From: Myxococcota bacterium
GTDB taxonomy: Bacteria > Myxococcota > XYA12-FULL-58-9 > JALHOP01
Assembly: GCA_022842935.1 (NCBI GenBank)
Contig: JALHOP010000006.1
Location: 124,001-188,000 of the forward strand
Direction: 5' to 3'
Length of the DNA stretch: 64,000 nt
Part shown: piece by piece, positions 8,925-17,588 of the stretch
Layout: every line of letters begins with the position of its first letter
How positions within the stretch are numbered: position 1 is the first letter of the stretch
Program-made: the position numbers and the translations under genes
Notes under the pieces: model-generated
Seen by the model: only the letters and a program-made list of their open reading frames with translations
The model's database searches: none
What the model was told of the DNA's origin: nothing

Positions 8925-11900
8925 ATGGGCGCGTCCACCATCCTCGTTCTCGACGACGGGCATCACTCGCTCGAGACGCTGACCAGCGCGCTCGAAGACG
9001 CTGGCTATGCACCCGTTGCGGTCGCCGAGGGCGACGACCCGCTTGGCCAATTCGAAGCGCTCACCCCCGAGCTCGTCTTCTTGAGCCTCAAGGCGCGGAG
9101 CGCCCTCGAGGTCTGTGAGGCCATTCGCCTGACGGGCCACGGCGCCATCGTACCCATCATCTTCGTGGGCAATGGCCATGCGAAGGTCCGCTCCCCATCC
9201 GAAGCCCTCTCCTATGGTGGCGACTATCACTTCGGCGAACCTCTCGAGCTCGGAAAGATCCTCGCCAAGGTCCAGACCTACGTCGGAGCGCCTCCGGCAC
9301 CGCGGGAGGAGATCACCCGCGTTGATATCGCGCCGGTCGTCGACCTGGCGCGGCTCGCAGGCGGAGGGGCCACCGTCGAGCTACGTTCTGAATCCGCTTC
9401 CGACCTCGCGAGCGCCTCGGACGACCTCCTCGCCCAGATCGAGGCCGAAAGCCGCGCCGAATCGGAACGGCGAGCGCGTGAGGAGGCCAAGCGCCGCGCT
9501 GAGGACGAGGCCGAGCGGTTTCTCGCCGAGGAGGCCCAGCGTCAAGCCGACGAGGAGCTTGCGCGGCTGACCGCCGAGGCGGACGAGCGCCGCGCCGAGT
9601 CCCAGCGTCAGGACGAGGCGCGCAAGGTAGCGGCGGAAGAGATGCGCATGCGCGCCGAGGTGGCCGCGGCCGAGAGACGGCGCAGCGAAGAAGAATCCCG
9701 ACAACGCGCGCTCGAAGAAGCCGAGCGGTGGGCGGAGGAAGCGCGTCGCGAGGCCGAAGAAGAGACGCGTCGCCGCGCGCAGGCCGAAGAGCGCGCGCTT
9801 CGCGAGGCCGAAGAACGTGCGCGTCGTGAGGCCGAAGAGCAGGCGCGTCGTGAGGCAGAAGAGCAGGCGCGTCGTGAGGCCGAAGAGCAGGCGCGTCGTG
9901 AGGCCGAAGAGCAGGCGCGTCGTGAGGCCGAAGAGCAGGCGCGTCGTGAGGCCGAAGAGCAGGCGCGTCGTGAGGCCGAAGAGCAGGCGCGCCGTGAGGC
10001 CGAAGAGCAGGCGCGTCGTGAGGCCGAAGAGCAGGCGCGTCGCGAGGCCGAAGAGCAGGCGCGTCGCGAGGCCGAAGAGCAGGCGCGTCGTGAGGCAGAA
10101 GAGCAGGCGCGTCGCGAGGCCGAAGAGCAGGCGCGTCGCGAAGCCGAAGAACGTGCGCGTCGTGAGGCAGAGGATCAGGCGCGTCGTGAGGCCGAAGAAC
10201 GTGCGCTTCGCGAGGCCGAAGAACAGGCGCGTCGCGAAGCTGAAGAACAGGCGCGTCGCGAAGCTGAAGAACAGGCGCGTCGCGAAGCTGCCGCGTTGAA
10301 AGCGCGTCTCGACCTCGAGGCCCGGATACGTCGCGAAGCCGAAGAGCAGGTACGTCGCGAAGCCGAAGAACGTGCGCGTCGTGAGGCCGAAGAGCAGGCG
10401 CGTCGCGAAGCCGAAGAGCAGGCACGTCGCGAGGCCGAAGAGCAGGCACGTCGCGAGGCCGAAGAGCAGGCGCGTCGCGAAGCCGAAGAGCAGGCGCGTC
10501 GTGAGGCCGAAGAGCAGGCGCGTCGCGAGGCCGAAGAACGTGTTCGGCGTGAGGAAGAACGTCGCCGTGCCGAGCAGGAAGAAGCGCAACGGCGGGCGGA
10601 AGAAGAGCGACTCCGCATCGAGGCGGAGAGCCGCCGCAAGGCCGAGGAAGAGCAGCGACGTCGTGCCGAGGAAGCGCGGCGCCGAGCGGAAGAAGAAAGT
10701 CGTCGTCTCGAGGCTGAGGCCGAAGCGCTCCGGCTGGCTGAAGAAGAGATCCGCCAGCGTCGCCTCGACGATGAACGCCGTAAGGCCGAAGAAGAAGCGC
10801 GGCGCCGCGCCGAAGAAGAGCGCCAGCGCGTCGAAGCCGAAGCCGAAGCCAAGCGGCTCGCGGAAGCCGAGTCCCAGCGGCTCGCCGAAGCCGCTCGGCG
10901 TAGGCTTGAAGAAGCGCTCGAGCGCGCCGAGGCGGAGCGCCGCGTCGCAGAGCAAGCCGCAGAGGAGCAGCGCCGCCGGTCGGAAGAGGCCGCGCGTCGC
11001 AAGTTCGCCCCCGCGAAGCCCTCTGCGAGCGAATCGAAGCCTGGCGCCGACACGACGCGCGTTGAGCGTTCAACCGAAATCGTCCGGGGGGAGTCCGGGT
11101 TGACGATAGCAGCCACGCTAACTCCGTTGTCGGGTAGCAAGAGCGCTGAGTTGCAGCCTCCGTCCGCTATCGAAGACATGAGCGACCAGGAGTTTCGTCG
11201 GCCCGTGCCGCGAGCCTCGGTCAACATACCAACGCCGACGGCGCAGTCCCTCGTGCAGAATCAACCAGGGACACCGATGCGCGCCAGACCACAGTTGCGC
11301 GCATTCACGCCTGAAGAAGGTGTCTTCAGCAACAGCGCCGACATGGCCGACCTCTTGGCCGAGGCGTTTCGTCAGCAAATCACCGGTCGCATCGACTTCA
11401 CGTCGGGCACGCGCCAGAAGTCCGTCGTCTTCGAACGCGGACATCCCGTCGACGCATACTCTAGCCAGGTCTATGATCGCATGGAGGAGTACCTGCTCCG
11501 CGAAGGGCGCGTCACCAAAGCCCAATACCACGAGGTACGCGTCAAAGGCCTGCGCGGCCCGCGGCGTATTGGCGCCTTCTTGGTGAACGAGGGCTATCTG
11601 CGTCCCGACGAGCTGTTCACCGCGGTGCGAGGTCAACTCGAAGAGCTCATCTTCTCACTGTTCGAGTGGGACGAAGGTAGCTACGCGTACGTCGCCGAGC
11701 ACGTTGACGACGACGATCGCGTCACCCTCGAACGTGACCCGCGAGCAATCGTGACTGAAGGGATTCGCCGCAAGTACCTCTTACCGCGAGCGGTGCAGAA
11801 GCTTGGCAGCCCAAGCTCGCTCTTGACGCGCACTGACCCCGAAGGCCGTATCGACTCCGACGCGCTCGGCCTCACACCAGACGAGCGCCAGATCGCTCGG

Positions 11901-12341
11901 CTCGTCGACGGCACCCGCAACATCGATGACATCGTCTTTTCGAGCGGACTCGGTGCGCTGCGTGTCTACCATGTGCTTGCCGCGCTCTGCGCCACGGGCT
12001 ACGCGGAGGTCGCAGTCCGTGGAATCGAAGGCATCAACCTGAGCGGTGCGACCGATCTCGATGGTATCGATCGTCAGCGCATTCTCGAACGGGTCGAGCA
12101 AGTTCGGCAGGCAGACTACTTCCAGATTCTCGGTGTCTCGCGCGGCGCTACCACCTACGAGGTCGAAGCCGCTTTCGAGCGCATCACCCGCGAGCTTGCT
12201 CCGCCGCGTCTTTCGCCTGCTGTGCGTGCTTCACTCAAGAATGAGATCGACGAGATCGAGCGGGTCCTCGAAGACGCCCGTGATGTGCTTCGCGATCAAC
12301 GCATGCGCGAAGCATACGCACGCAATCTTCCGCGCCTTTAG
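8925..12341 (+). CDS. Pseudo-receiver / tandem-repeat helix / DUF4388 (PATAN) / J-like multidomain protein
   Basis: The product is 1138 residues. Residues ~5-118 have a response-regulator receiver fold (ILVLDDGHH retains acidic residues), but the phospho-acceptor Asp is Ser (ELVFLSLKAR), and the conserved Thr and Lys positions are also lost (IIFVGNG; FGEP). Residues ~165-700 are an uninterrupted Glu/Ala/Arg-rich helix including 30 octapeptide units. Residues ~795-930 form a DUF4388-type domain (TGRIDFTSG...VFERGHPVDAYS; RRIGAFLVNEGYL). The C-terminus (from ~1063) resembles a J-domain (DYFQILGVSRGATTYEVEAAF) without the HPD motif. The layout recalls the Myxococcus pseudo-receiver/coiled-coil proteins AglZ and FrzS, so a scaffold in polarity, motility or signalling is an inference. 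Confidence 0.75.
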   Translation: MGASTILVLDDGHHSLETLTSALEDAGYAPVAVAEGDDPLGQFEALTPELVFLSLKARSALEVCEAIRLTGHGAIVPIIFVGNGHAKVRSPSEALSYGGDYHFGEPLELGKILAKVQTYVGAPPAPREEITRVDIAPVVDLARLAGGGATVELRSESASDLASASDDLLAQIEAESRAESERRAREEAKRRAEDEAERFLAEEAQRQADEELARLTAEADERRAESQRQDEARKVAAEEMRMRAEVAAAERRRSEEESRQRALEEAERWAEEARREAEEETRRRAQAEERALREAEERARREAEEQARREAEEQARREAEEQARREAEEQARREAEEQARREAEEQARREAEEQARREAEEQARREAEEQARREAEEQARREAEEQARREAEEQARREAEEQARREAEERARREAEDQARREAEERALREAEEQARREAEEQARREAEEQARREAAALKARLDLEARIRREAEEQVRREAEERARREAEEQARREAEEQARREAEEQARREAEEQARREAEEQARREAEEQARREAEERVRREEERRRAEQEEAQRRAEEERLRIEAESRRKAEEEQRRRAEEARRRAEEESRRLEAEAEALRLAEEEIRQRRLDDERRKAEEEARRRAEEERQRVEAEAEAKRLAEAESQRLAEAARRRLEEALERAEAERRVAEQAAEEQRRRSEEAARRKFAPAKPSASESKPGADTTRVERSTEIVRGESGLTIAATLTPLSGSKSAELQPPSAIEDMSDQEFRRPVPRASVNIPTPTAQSLVQNQPGTPMRARPQLRAFTPEEGVFSNSADMADLLAEAFRQQITGRIDFTSGTRQKSVVFERGHPVDAYSSQVYDRMEEYLLREGRVTKAQYHEVRVKGLRGPRRIGAFLVNEGYLRPDELFTAVRGQLEELIFSLFEWDEGSYAYVAEHVDDDDRVTLERDPRAIVTEGIRRKYLLPRAVQKLGSPSSLLTRTDPEGRIDSDALGLTPDERQIARLVDGTRNIDDIVFSSGLGALRVYHVLAALCATGYAEVAVRGIEGINLSGATDLDGIDRQRILERVEQVRQADYFQILGVSRGATTYEVEAAFERITRELAPPRLSPAVRASLKNEIDEIERVLEDARDVLRDQRMREAYARNLPRL
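9786..10556 (+). repeat. 24-bp coding tandem repeat (octapeptide EEQARREA and variants)
   Basis: The first block (9786-10289) has 21 consecutive 24-bp units, of which 13 in a row (9834-10145) encode exactly EEQARREA. A 51-bp non-repeat spacer (LKARLDLEARI region) follows. A second block (10341-10556) has 9 units. Units differ mainly by synonymous changes (cgt/cgc, gag/gaa, gcc/gca) and Gln/Arg swaps. The protein pattern is that of a single alpha helix or coiled coil with alternating acid and base. The DNA identity between units suggests expansion by slippage or unequal recombination. Confidence 0.95.
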
Positions 12342-12425
12342 ACCAGTTGAGGTCGTTCCTCGCGACACGCCATCTTCACCGCATCGAACCCGAAGCTCAC
12401 ACACGTCGAAACGAAGCTCCGCCCA

Positions 12426-13367
12426 CTAGCCGGTGCGGAAGAGTCCAAGCTGCACGTTACCGTCGAGACGCGGGCCTTGAGACTGAACGGGCTCGACCGT
12501 GACCGGAGCGCCGGTCATGAGCGAGAGCTGTGTCCCCGGCGACGCGACGGCGGCGAGCTGCGCGGCGACGGGCGCGTTCTTCGATGGAAAAACACCCTGT
12601 AGAGCGGCGCGCACGATCTCAATGGTGTCTGGAGCGAAGTTGCCGCGACAGATCCACTGCAGGTAGCTCGGGTCGTTTTCGACCAAGAGTCGCAGCGACT
12701 TGCCCTTGTTCTTGCCGAAACTGATGGTCGCTTCGTCGTCGACCCAAACGATCTTGCCTTGACCGTCAAGCCAATCGGGCGGACGGCAAACAGCATGGAG
12801 GCCCTCGACGCCGGAGGGAAGGTCGCTGTAGCGGTCGACCTGAGCGAGCAGGACGTCGGCCGCCGCGAGGGCATCGGCCTCGGCGTGGTGGGCCGCGGTC
12901 AACTCGCGATTGCAGTAGAAGCGCAGGGCCGCGGAGAGGTCGCGGGGCTCGCGCATGGTGAAGATACGGAACGAGTCGATGACCTTGGTGTCGGGGGCCG
13001 GGAAGGTGCGGCCGGCGCGTCCGAACTCGTTGGTCAGCAGCGGTAAGTCGAAGTGCTCGATGTTGAAACCGGTAAGGTCGCAGCCGACGAAAAACGCATG
13101 CAGGTCGGCGGCGGCTTGTTCGAAGCGCGGAGAGCCCGCGACATCGGCATCGGTGATGCCATGCACTGCCGTCGCTTGCGGTGCGATGGGGCGGCCAGGG
13201 TTCAACCGCTGGGTGCGAACCTCGCGGCGGCCGTCGATATGCAGCTTCACGCAACAGATCTCGACGATGCGGTCACTCGCGATGTCGAGCCCCGTGGTCT
13301 CCAGGTCGAAGGAAACCATGGGGCGTGTCAGCCGCAAACGCGGCGTGGTCTGGGGCTCAGCGGCCAT
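12426..13367 (-). CDS. DEDDh 3'-5' exonuclease with ExoX-like C-terminal domain
   Basis: The product is 313 residues. The exonuclease core shows ExoI FDLETTGLD (Asp and Glu), ExoII GFNIEHFDLPLL (Asp) and ExoIII HHAEADALAAADV (His and Asp), typical of DnaQ/RNase T-type enzymes. The C-terminal ~100 residues contain ISFGKNKGKSLRLL...DPSYLQWI, a small module known from ExoX-like and related nucleases. It is probably a DNA repair or proofreading-type nuclease rather than the polymerase III epsilon subunit. An alternative start at the internal ATG (MVSFDLETTG) would also preserve the whole core. Divergent from the gene at 13436 with 68 bp between starts. Confidence 0.9.
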   Translation of the reverse strand: MAAEPQTTPRLRLTRPMVSFDLETTGLDIASDRIVEICCVKLHIDGRREVRTQRLNPGRPIAPQATAVHGITDADVAGSPRFEQAAADLHAFFVGCDLTGFNIEHFDLPLLTNEFGRAGRTFPAPDTKVIDSFRIFTMREPRDLSAALRFYCNRELTAAHHAEADALAAADVLLAQVDRYSDLPSGVEGLHAVCRPPDWLDGQGKIVWVDDEATISFGKNKGKSLRLLVENDPSYLQWICRGNFAPDTIEIVRAALQGVFPSKNAPVAAQLAAVASPGTQLSLMTGAPVTVEPVQSQGPRLDGNVQLGLFRTG

Positions 13368-13435
13368 GTCGGGATAGTAGCGCGCGGGTCTGTCAGTTTG
13401 GCTTTGGTTAGCCTTCTCGTGGTACTAGCCCGCCC

Positions 13436-15088
13436 ATGAATCTACGTGCGGCGGTCGCGCCGGTGGCGTTTCTCCTCGCTTTTTCAGGGCTTTCGGCTGC
13501 CCGGGGAGCCGGGACTTTTGCTTTCGATGGCTTGCCGACCGTGTCGGAGGGCCAACACATCGAGGCGATTCTGCTCCTCGACGACCTCCGCGAGCTTCGC
13601 GGCAAGCTCGAGTTGCAGAGAGCTTTGATCGCTCGCACGACCTTCGGGCGCGAGTATGTCAAAGCAGAGCATCAGCGCGCTTTGCTGGGCGTCGACCTGT
13701 ACGGCGAGATCGACCGCCTGCTCGCACTCGCCGCGCCCAAGGGTGGCAAGGTTCCCGTCGTCGGCGCGGTCGTCTCCGAGGGTGAAGGCACGATGCACGC
13801 GCAGCTCGCCATCAAGGTCGAGGATGGCGCGCTCGAGCGCTTGGCCAAAGCCCCCAGCGAGAGCGCGATTGCGTTTACGAACGACAACGGCGCGCTCAAG
13901 GTCACCATGCGTGGCATCACGTTGCCCGCCAAAGTGGACGGTGGCTGGTTGCGCATCGGTGCCACCGATGCGTCTCTCGCTCTGACCGGTAGCAAGGCCC
14001 TGACCGCTTTGCCGGACGGGGTGGCCCGTTGGGCGAAAGACTCGCAGCTGGTCCTGGCGGCGCTCGGCGGTGGCATGATCAGCAGTGGTCTCGCCAAGGC
14101 CTTCGCCGACAACCCAATGGCTCAAAACATGGTGAACGAAGCCAAAGCGTTGGCGGTGACCATGCGCATCGATTCCGACCTATCGCAGGTCGCGCGCATC
14201 GTCCTCGACTCCGAAGCGGTCAGGCAGATGGCGCCGATGGTTAAAGCTCAGGGTCGGCCCGCCAGCGCTGCGGCTCACTGGGACTCCGAAGCGCTCACCG
14301 CCGTATCGATCGCTGTGCCGCCAATGCTGCTCACCGGCGCCTTGACGCTCGCGCAGATGGAGGTGCCCGAGATCGCGGACCCCTCGGTTCAAGAAGTCAT
14401 CAAGGCTGCCCAGGCCGTCAATGGCCGCTTGAGTCTCGCCACGTTTGGCGCCCCGGGGGACTGGGCGATGGCCGCCGACTTCATCGATGCGCAGTCAGCG
14501 CAGGCGTTCGTCGACAGCAGCGCAAAAGCGCTGAAGGCGCTGCTCGATCGCTATGGCGTCGAGCCGGGTCTCATGCGGCTCGAGGGCAAGCAGGGCGCGC
14601 AGCTCGTGAAGCTGCGCCCCGACGTGACGTTGACCGACAGCACGGTCGTAGCTCTCGACAACAGCGTGGTGGCGGCCCGTCAGCGCGTGCGCGTCGAGCG
14701 TCTGACCGACCTGCGCACGGCAAAGAAGGGCAAGTCGTTGCTCGACGGCCCGTTGACTCCAGCTGTTCGCGAGGTGCTGGAACGACCCGGCATCCTTCAG
14801 GCCTATATGGTCACGGGCTACGACGGGACGACGCTCGAATGGTTCTACTGGCCAGCCAAGATTGCCGAGGTGGCGCTCAAGCAGATGCGTGACATTCTGC
14901 CCAAGGACGCACTCGACCCCAATCTCTATGGGGCAGCGTTCGCGAGTCCCGCTTCCATGACCGTCAGTCGTTTGCCGCTGACGCTCGCGGTTGGTGGCTT
15001 CGGGCTTGCCTCCGTCTACGACTACGCCGTCGCTCTCGACGTCGACGATAACGCACTGGTTCTCCAATTTGCGGGGTCGCAGCTATGA
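13436..15088 (+). CDS. Secreted protein of unknown function
   Basis: The product is 550 residues with a Sec signal peptide (LRAAVAPVAFLLAFSGLSAARGAG). The mature part is Ala/Leu/Val-rich with alternating helix and strand and no motif I recognise (EAILLLDDLRELRGKLELQ; KLRPDVTLTDSTVVALDNS). It resembles the large, poorly characterised periplasmic proteins common in myxobacterial genomes. Its stop overlaps the next ATG by 4 nt (ATGA), so it is translationally coupled to the pilin-like lipoprotein gene, and the two products may work together at the envelope. Confidence 0.7.
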   Translation: MNLRAAVAPVAFLLAFSGLSAARGAGTFAFDGLPTVSEGQHIEAILLLDDLRELRGKLELQRALIARTTFGREYVKAEHQRALLGVDLYGEIDRLLALAAPKGGKVPVVGAVVSEGEGTMHAQLAIKVEDGALERLAKAPSESAIAFTNDNGALKVTMRGITLPAKVDGGWLRIGATDASLALTGSKALTALPDGVARWAKDSQLVLAALGGGMISSGLAKAFADNPMAQNMVNEAKALAVTMRIDSDLSQVARIVLDSEAVRQMAPMVKAQGRPASAAAHWDSEALTAVSIAVPPMLLTGALTLAQMEVPEIADPSVQEVIKAAQAVNGRLSLATFGAPGDWAMAADFIDAQSAQAFVDSSAKALKALLDRYGVEPGLMRLEGKQGAQLVKLRPDVTLTDSTVVALDNSVVAARQRVRVERLTDLRTAKKGKSLLDGPLTPAVREVLERPGILQAYMVTGYDGTTLEWFYWPAKIAEVALKQMRDILPKDALDPNLYGAAFASPASMTVSRLPLTLAVGGFGLASVYDYAVALDVDDNALVLQFAGSQL

Positions 15089-15765
15089 AACGCCTGAGCA
15101 CCATCGTCCTCACCGTCCTCGTCGCTGCCTGCGGTAGCAAAAAATCTGGCACTGTCGCGGCTCCCCCGCGCGCGGCCGAGAGCGAGCAATACTACAAAGC
15201 GCTCGATGCCCGCTATAACGGTGACAGCCGCGCCTACTACGACGGGCTTCTCGAGCTCGCGCACGATGATCCGGACAGTCGAGCTGGTCGTAAGGCGCGT
15301 GCGATCCTGCAGGCTGACGATGGCCTCCTGATGTTGGCCGCTGTCGGTTCGCTGGCTGGTGCCGCCGTCCCGAGCTTCACGCGCTATCAGAACAAGGCGA
15401 AGGAGGCCGAAGCTCGCGTCATGCTTCAGTCGATCTACACGGCGCAGAGCGCGTTCTTCGCCGAGAAGAAGCGCTACTGCCGCACCTTCAAGGAATGCGG
15501 CTACGAGGGGCAACCCGATCAGAAATACATCCTGTTCATGTCGCCGAAGGAGATGTCTGTCGCACCGGGTGGTGACGAGTTCATGCTTACCGTCGTGGCC
15601 GCCGAAGCCCGCGAGGCCCTGGTCGCCGCCAACGTCAAGCCCCGCGTCGAACGGAAGAAGTTTCTGGTCGCTGCCGTCGCGAACCTCGACGGCGACGAGG
15701 TCATGGATGTTTGGACCATCGACGAAGCTGGCAACCTCGTTCACGTCGTGAGCGACCTCGAGTGA
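15085..15765 (+). CDS. Lipoprotein with type IV pilin-like domain
   Basis: The product is 226 residues. It starts with a lipoprotein signal peptide (KRLSTIVLTVLVAAC, lipidated Cys16), then a short helical region. A hydrophobic helix (residues ~81-96) leads into VPSFTRYQNKAKEAEARVML and YTAQSAFFAEKKRY, which closely resemble the alpha1 helix of deltaproteobacterial PilA-type pilins. The end (NLDGDEVMDVWTIDEAGNL) matches the C-terminal strand of such pilins. The prepilin peptidase motif is absent: no GFTLIE-like sequence and no Glu5. The domain is therefore probably delivered by the lipoprotein pathway instead of the pilus assembly route. Coupled by ATGA overlap to the upstream gene. Confidence 0.8.
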   Translation: MKRLSTIVLTVLVAACGSKKSGTVAAPPRAAESEQYYKALDARYNGDSRAYYDGLLELAHDDPDSRAGRKARAILQADDGLLMLAAVGSLAGAAVPSFTRYQNKAKEAEARVMLQSIYTAQSAFFAEKKRYCRTFKECGYEGQPDQKYILFMSPKEMSVAPGGDEFMLTVVAAEAREALVAANVKPRVERKKFLVAAVANLDGDEVMDVWTIDEAGNLVHVVSDLE

Positions 15766-15770
15766 CATCG

Positions 15771-16823
15771 ATGGCTGGGGAGGCGCGAAACCGGCTCCCC
15801 AACGGCGTTCGCGTCGCGCTTCGTTTCACGTTGAAGGCGCTTCTCACGGTCGGCGCGTTTTATCTCCTGCTCACCCACAAGGTCGATGCTGGAGATGGTA
15901 CGCGCGTCACGATCGCCGCGGCGGTGCGCGATCATCTACGTGAGCTCGATCCCGTGCGCTTCTGGCCTCTGATCGCGATTGCTGCCTCCGTCAAAGCGGT
16001 GGGGGTCTTCGCCTCGATGGTGCGCTGGCAGCTCTTGTTGGTTGGGCAGGGCATTCGCTTCAACTTCATGCACACGGTGGGGACCTTCCTCATCGGTCGC
16101 TTCCTGGGGACCTTCTTGCCGTCCACCATCGGTCTCGATGGCTACAAGCTTTATGATGCGGCTAAACACAGTGGCCGTGCCGTGCCTGCCGCCGCCGCGA
16201 CCGCGGTCGAGAAAGTGATGGGGCTCGCAGGCATCTTCCTCACTTTTCTCATCACGGTTCCCTTCGGCTACGGGGTTCTCGGTGACCACGCCGGTCTGGT
16301 CGTAGCAGTGACGGTACCGCTCGCCGCAGGCGTAGTCGTGGTGGCGTTTGCGCTGCTTTTCAAACCCACTTGGGCTCCGCGTCTCGCGAAGCTCGCGTTT
16401 TTCGGTAACGCCAAGATCACTGGTTTCATCGAAAAGCTGACGACGTCCGCCATGGCCTACAAGGGGAAAGCCCGATTGTTGGCGGCTGTTGCCGGCCTCT
16501 CGTTCGTGGTGCATTTCACGACTGCGGCGCTCTACTTCTTCACTGCGCTTGCCATCGGTGCCGAAGGTGCGAGCTTTGGTGCCGTCAGCTTCGCCTCGAG
16601 CATACAGATCGTCGCCACGGTTCTGACGCCTTTCACGATCGCCGGCGAAGGCGTGCGCGAGATCGTGCAAGCCTTGCTGCTCGCCAAACATATCGGTGCC
16701 ACGCAGTCGGTGCTTTCAGCCGCGCTGGGCTTCTGGGCGGCGGAGGCTTTGACGCTCTCTGGTGCCTTCTTTTGGTGGGCGCGTCGCGGTGATTATCGAC
16801 CGAAATCGGTGCAGTTGAGCTAG
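15771..16823 (+). CDS. Flippase-like integral membrane protein (UPF0104 / LPG synthase TM region family)
   Basis: The product is 350 residues starting at ATG 15771 (MAGEARNRLPN), 5 bp after the upstream stop. There are about eight predicted membrane segments (LLTVGAFYLLLTH; FWPLIAIAASVKAVGVFASMV; VAVTVPLAAGVVVVAFALLF; GLSFVVHFTTAALYFFTALAIG). Family-typical features are RWQLLLVGQGI, FLIGRFLGTFLPSTIGLDGYKLYD and TPFTIAGEGVRE. Members of this family lie near lipid or polysaccharide genes and some transfer lysine to phosphatidylglycerol, but this one lacks the soluble synthase domain. Probably a lipid-linked substrate transporter; the substrate is unknown. Confidence 0.85.
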   Translation: MAGEARNRLPNGVRVALRFTLKALLTVGAFYLLLTHKVDAGDGTRVTIAAAVRDHLRELDPVRFWPLIAIAASVKAVGVFASMVRWQLLLVGQGIRFNFMHTVGTFLIGRFLGTFLPSTIGLDGYKLYDAAKHSGRAVPAAAATAVEKVMGLAGIFLTFLITVPFGYGVLGDHAGLVVAVTVPLAAGVVVVAFALLFKPTWAPRLAKLAFFGNAKITGFIEKLTTSAMAYKGKARLLAAVAGLSFVVHFTTAALYFFTALAIGAEGASFGAVSFASSIQIVATVLTPFTIAGEGVREIVQALLLAKHIGATQSVLSAALGFWAAEALTLSGAFFWWARRGDYRPKSVQLS

Positions 16824-16835
16824 ACTGCTTGAGCC

Positions 16836-17588
16836 ATGCTGCACCTGCTCAAGCGCCATCCTATCGCGACGCGGGCGCACTTCGACTTCACGCTGGCGCT
16901 CACCTTCGCCCTACCCGAGGCTACGCTTTCAAAGCGCCTCTACCCAGGGCTCACGATCGACGCGTGGAATGGTCTCGGGTTCGTTTGTATCGCAATGGTT
17001 CAGACCCGGCAGATGCGTCCGGCATTCATGCCGCAGTGGCTGTCGGGCAGCTTCATGCTGACCGGCTATCGCATCTTCGTTCGCTATAAGACGCAAGAGG
17101 GGAAGGTCTTGCGAGGTCTGCAAGTGCTGCGTTCGGACACCGACCGGGCCGCCATGGTGATGCTGGGGAACATTTTCACGCACTACCGATACGAGCACGC
17201 GACCATCGGCGTGCACCGCGAGCAGGGCACACTGCGCGTTCACGCGACGACACCCAGGCAAGACGCCGATCTCGACGTGGTGGTCGACGCGGCCGCGCCC
17301 GACGATATTCTGCCCGCCGGCTCTCCGTTTCCTGACGCGCGTACCGCGCGACGCTTCGCGGGACCCATGCCTTACACGTTCTCATACGAGCCCGAGACAG
17401 GTTCTATCGTTCGCATCGAGGGGCGTCGGCGTGGCTGGAAGCCGAGAATGGTCGCGGCGCGTGTCGAACACAGCAGCTTTTTCGCGCGACAGGGGCTGCC
17501 CGAGCCCATGCTCGCGAGCGCGTTCATGGTCGAAGACGTACCGTACCATTGGTCACGCGGAGTTCTGGAACGCGTAAGTGCCGCGTGA
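16836..17588 (+). CDS. DUF2071 (YqjF-like) family protein
   Basis: The product is 250 residues. The N-terminal half (LYPGLTIDAWNGLGFVCIAMV, PQWLSGSFMLTGYRIFVRY) and the later YTFSYEPETGSIVRIEGRR fit the DUF2071 family, which shares the acetoacetate-decarboxylase-like fold. No enzymatic role is established for the family. The gene begins 12 bp after the flippase-like gene and its TGA overlaps the next GTG (GTGA), so these genes form one operon with the methyltransferase and the small membrane protein. Confidence 0.8.
   Translation: MLHLLKRHPIATRAHFDFTLALTFALPEATLSKRLYPGLTIDAWNGLGFVCIAMVQTRQMRPAFMPQWLSGSFMLTGYRIFVRYKTQEGKVLRGLQVLRSDTDRAAMVMLGNIFTHYRYEHATIGVHREQGTLRVHATTPRQDADLDVVVDAAAPDDILPAGSPFPDARTARRFAGPMPYTFSYEPETGSIVRIEGRRRGWKPRMVAARVEHSSFFARQGLPEPMLASAFMVEDVPYHWSRGVLERVSAA

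Noticed and set aside
9786-10556. CRISPR-like regular repeat
   Set aside because: The units are contiguous with no unique spacers and are in frame within a coding gene.
9313-11227. Long minus-strand open frames (up to 586 codons) and plus-strand alternate frames across the helix repeat
   Set aside because: They are shadows of the 24-bp repeat, which lacks stops in several frames; the products are monotonous Arg/Leu/Pro or Phe/Leu repeats without starts or motifs.
13436-13628. Alternative overlapping small ORFs at the start of the secreted-protein gene
   Set aside because: Only the main frame gives a signal peptide and continues to the ATGA junction.
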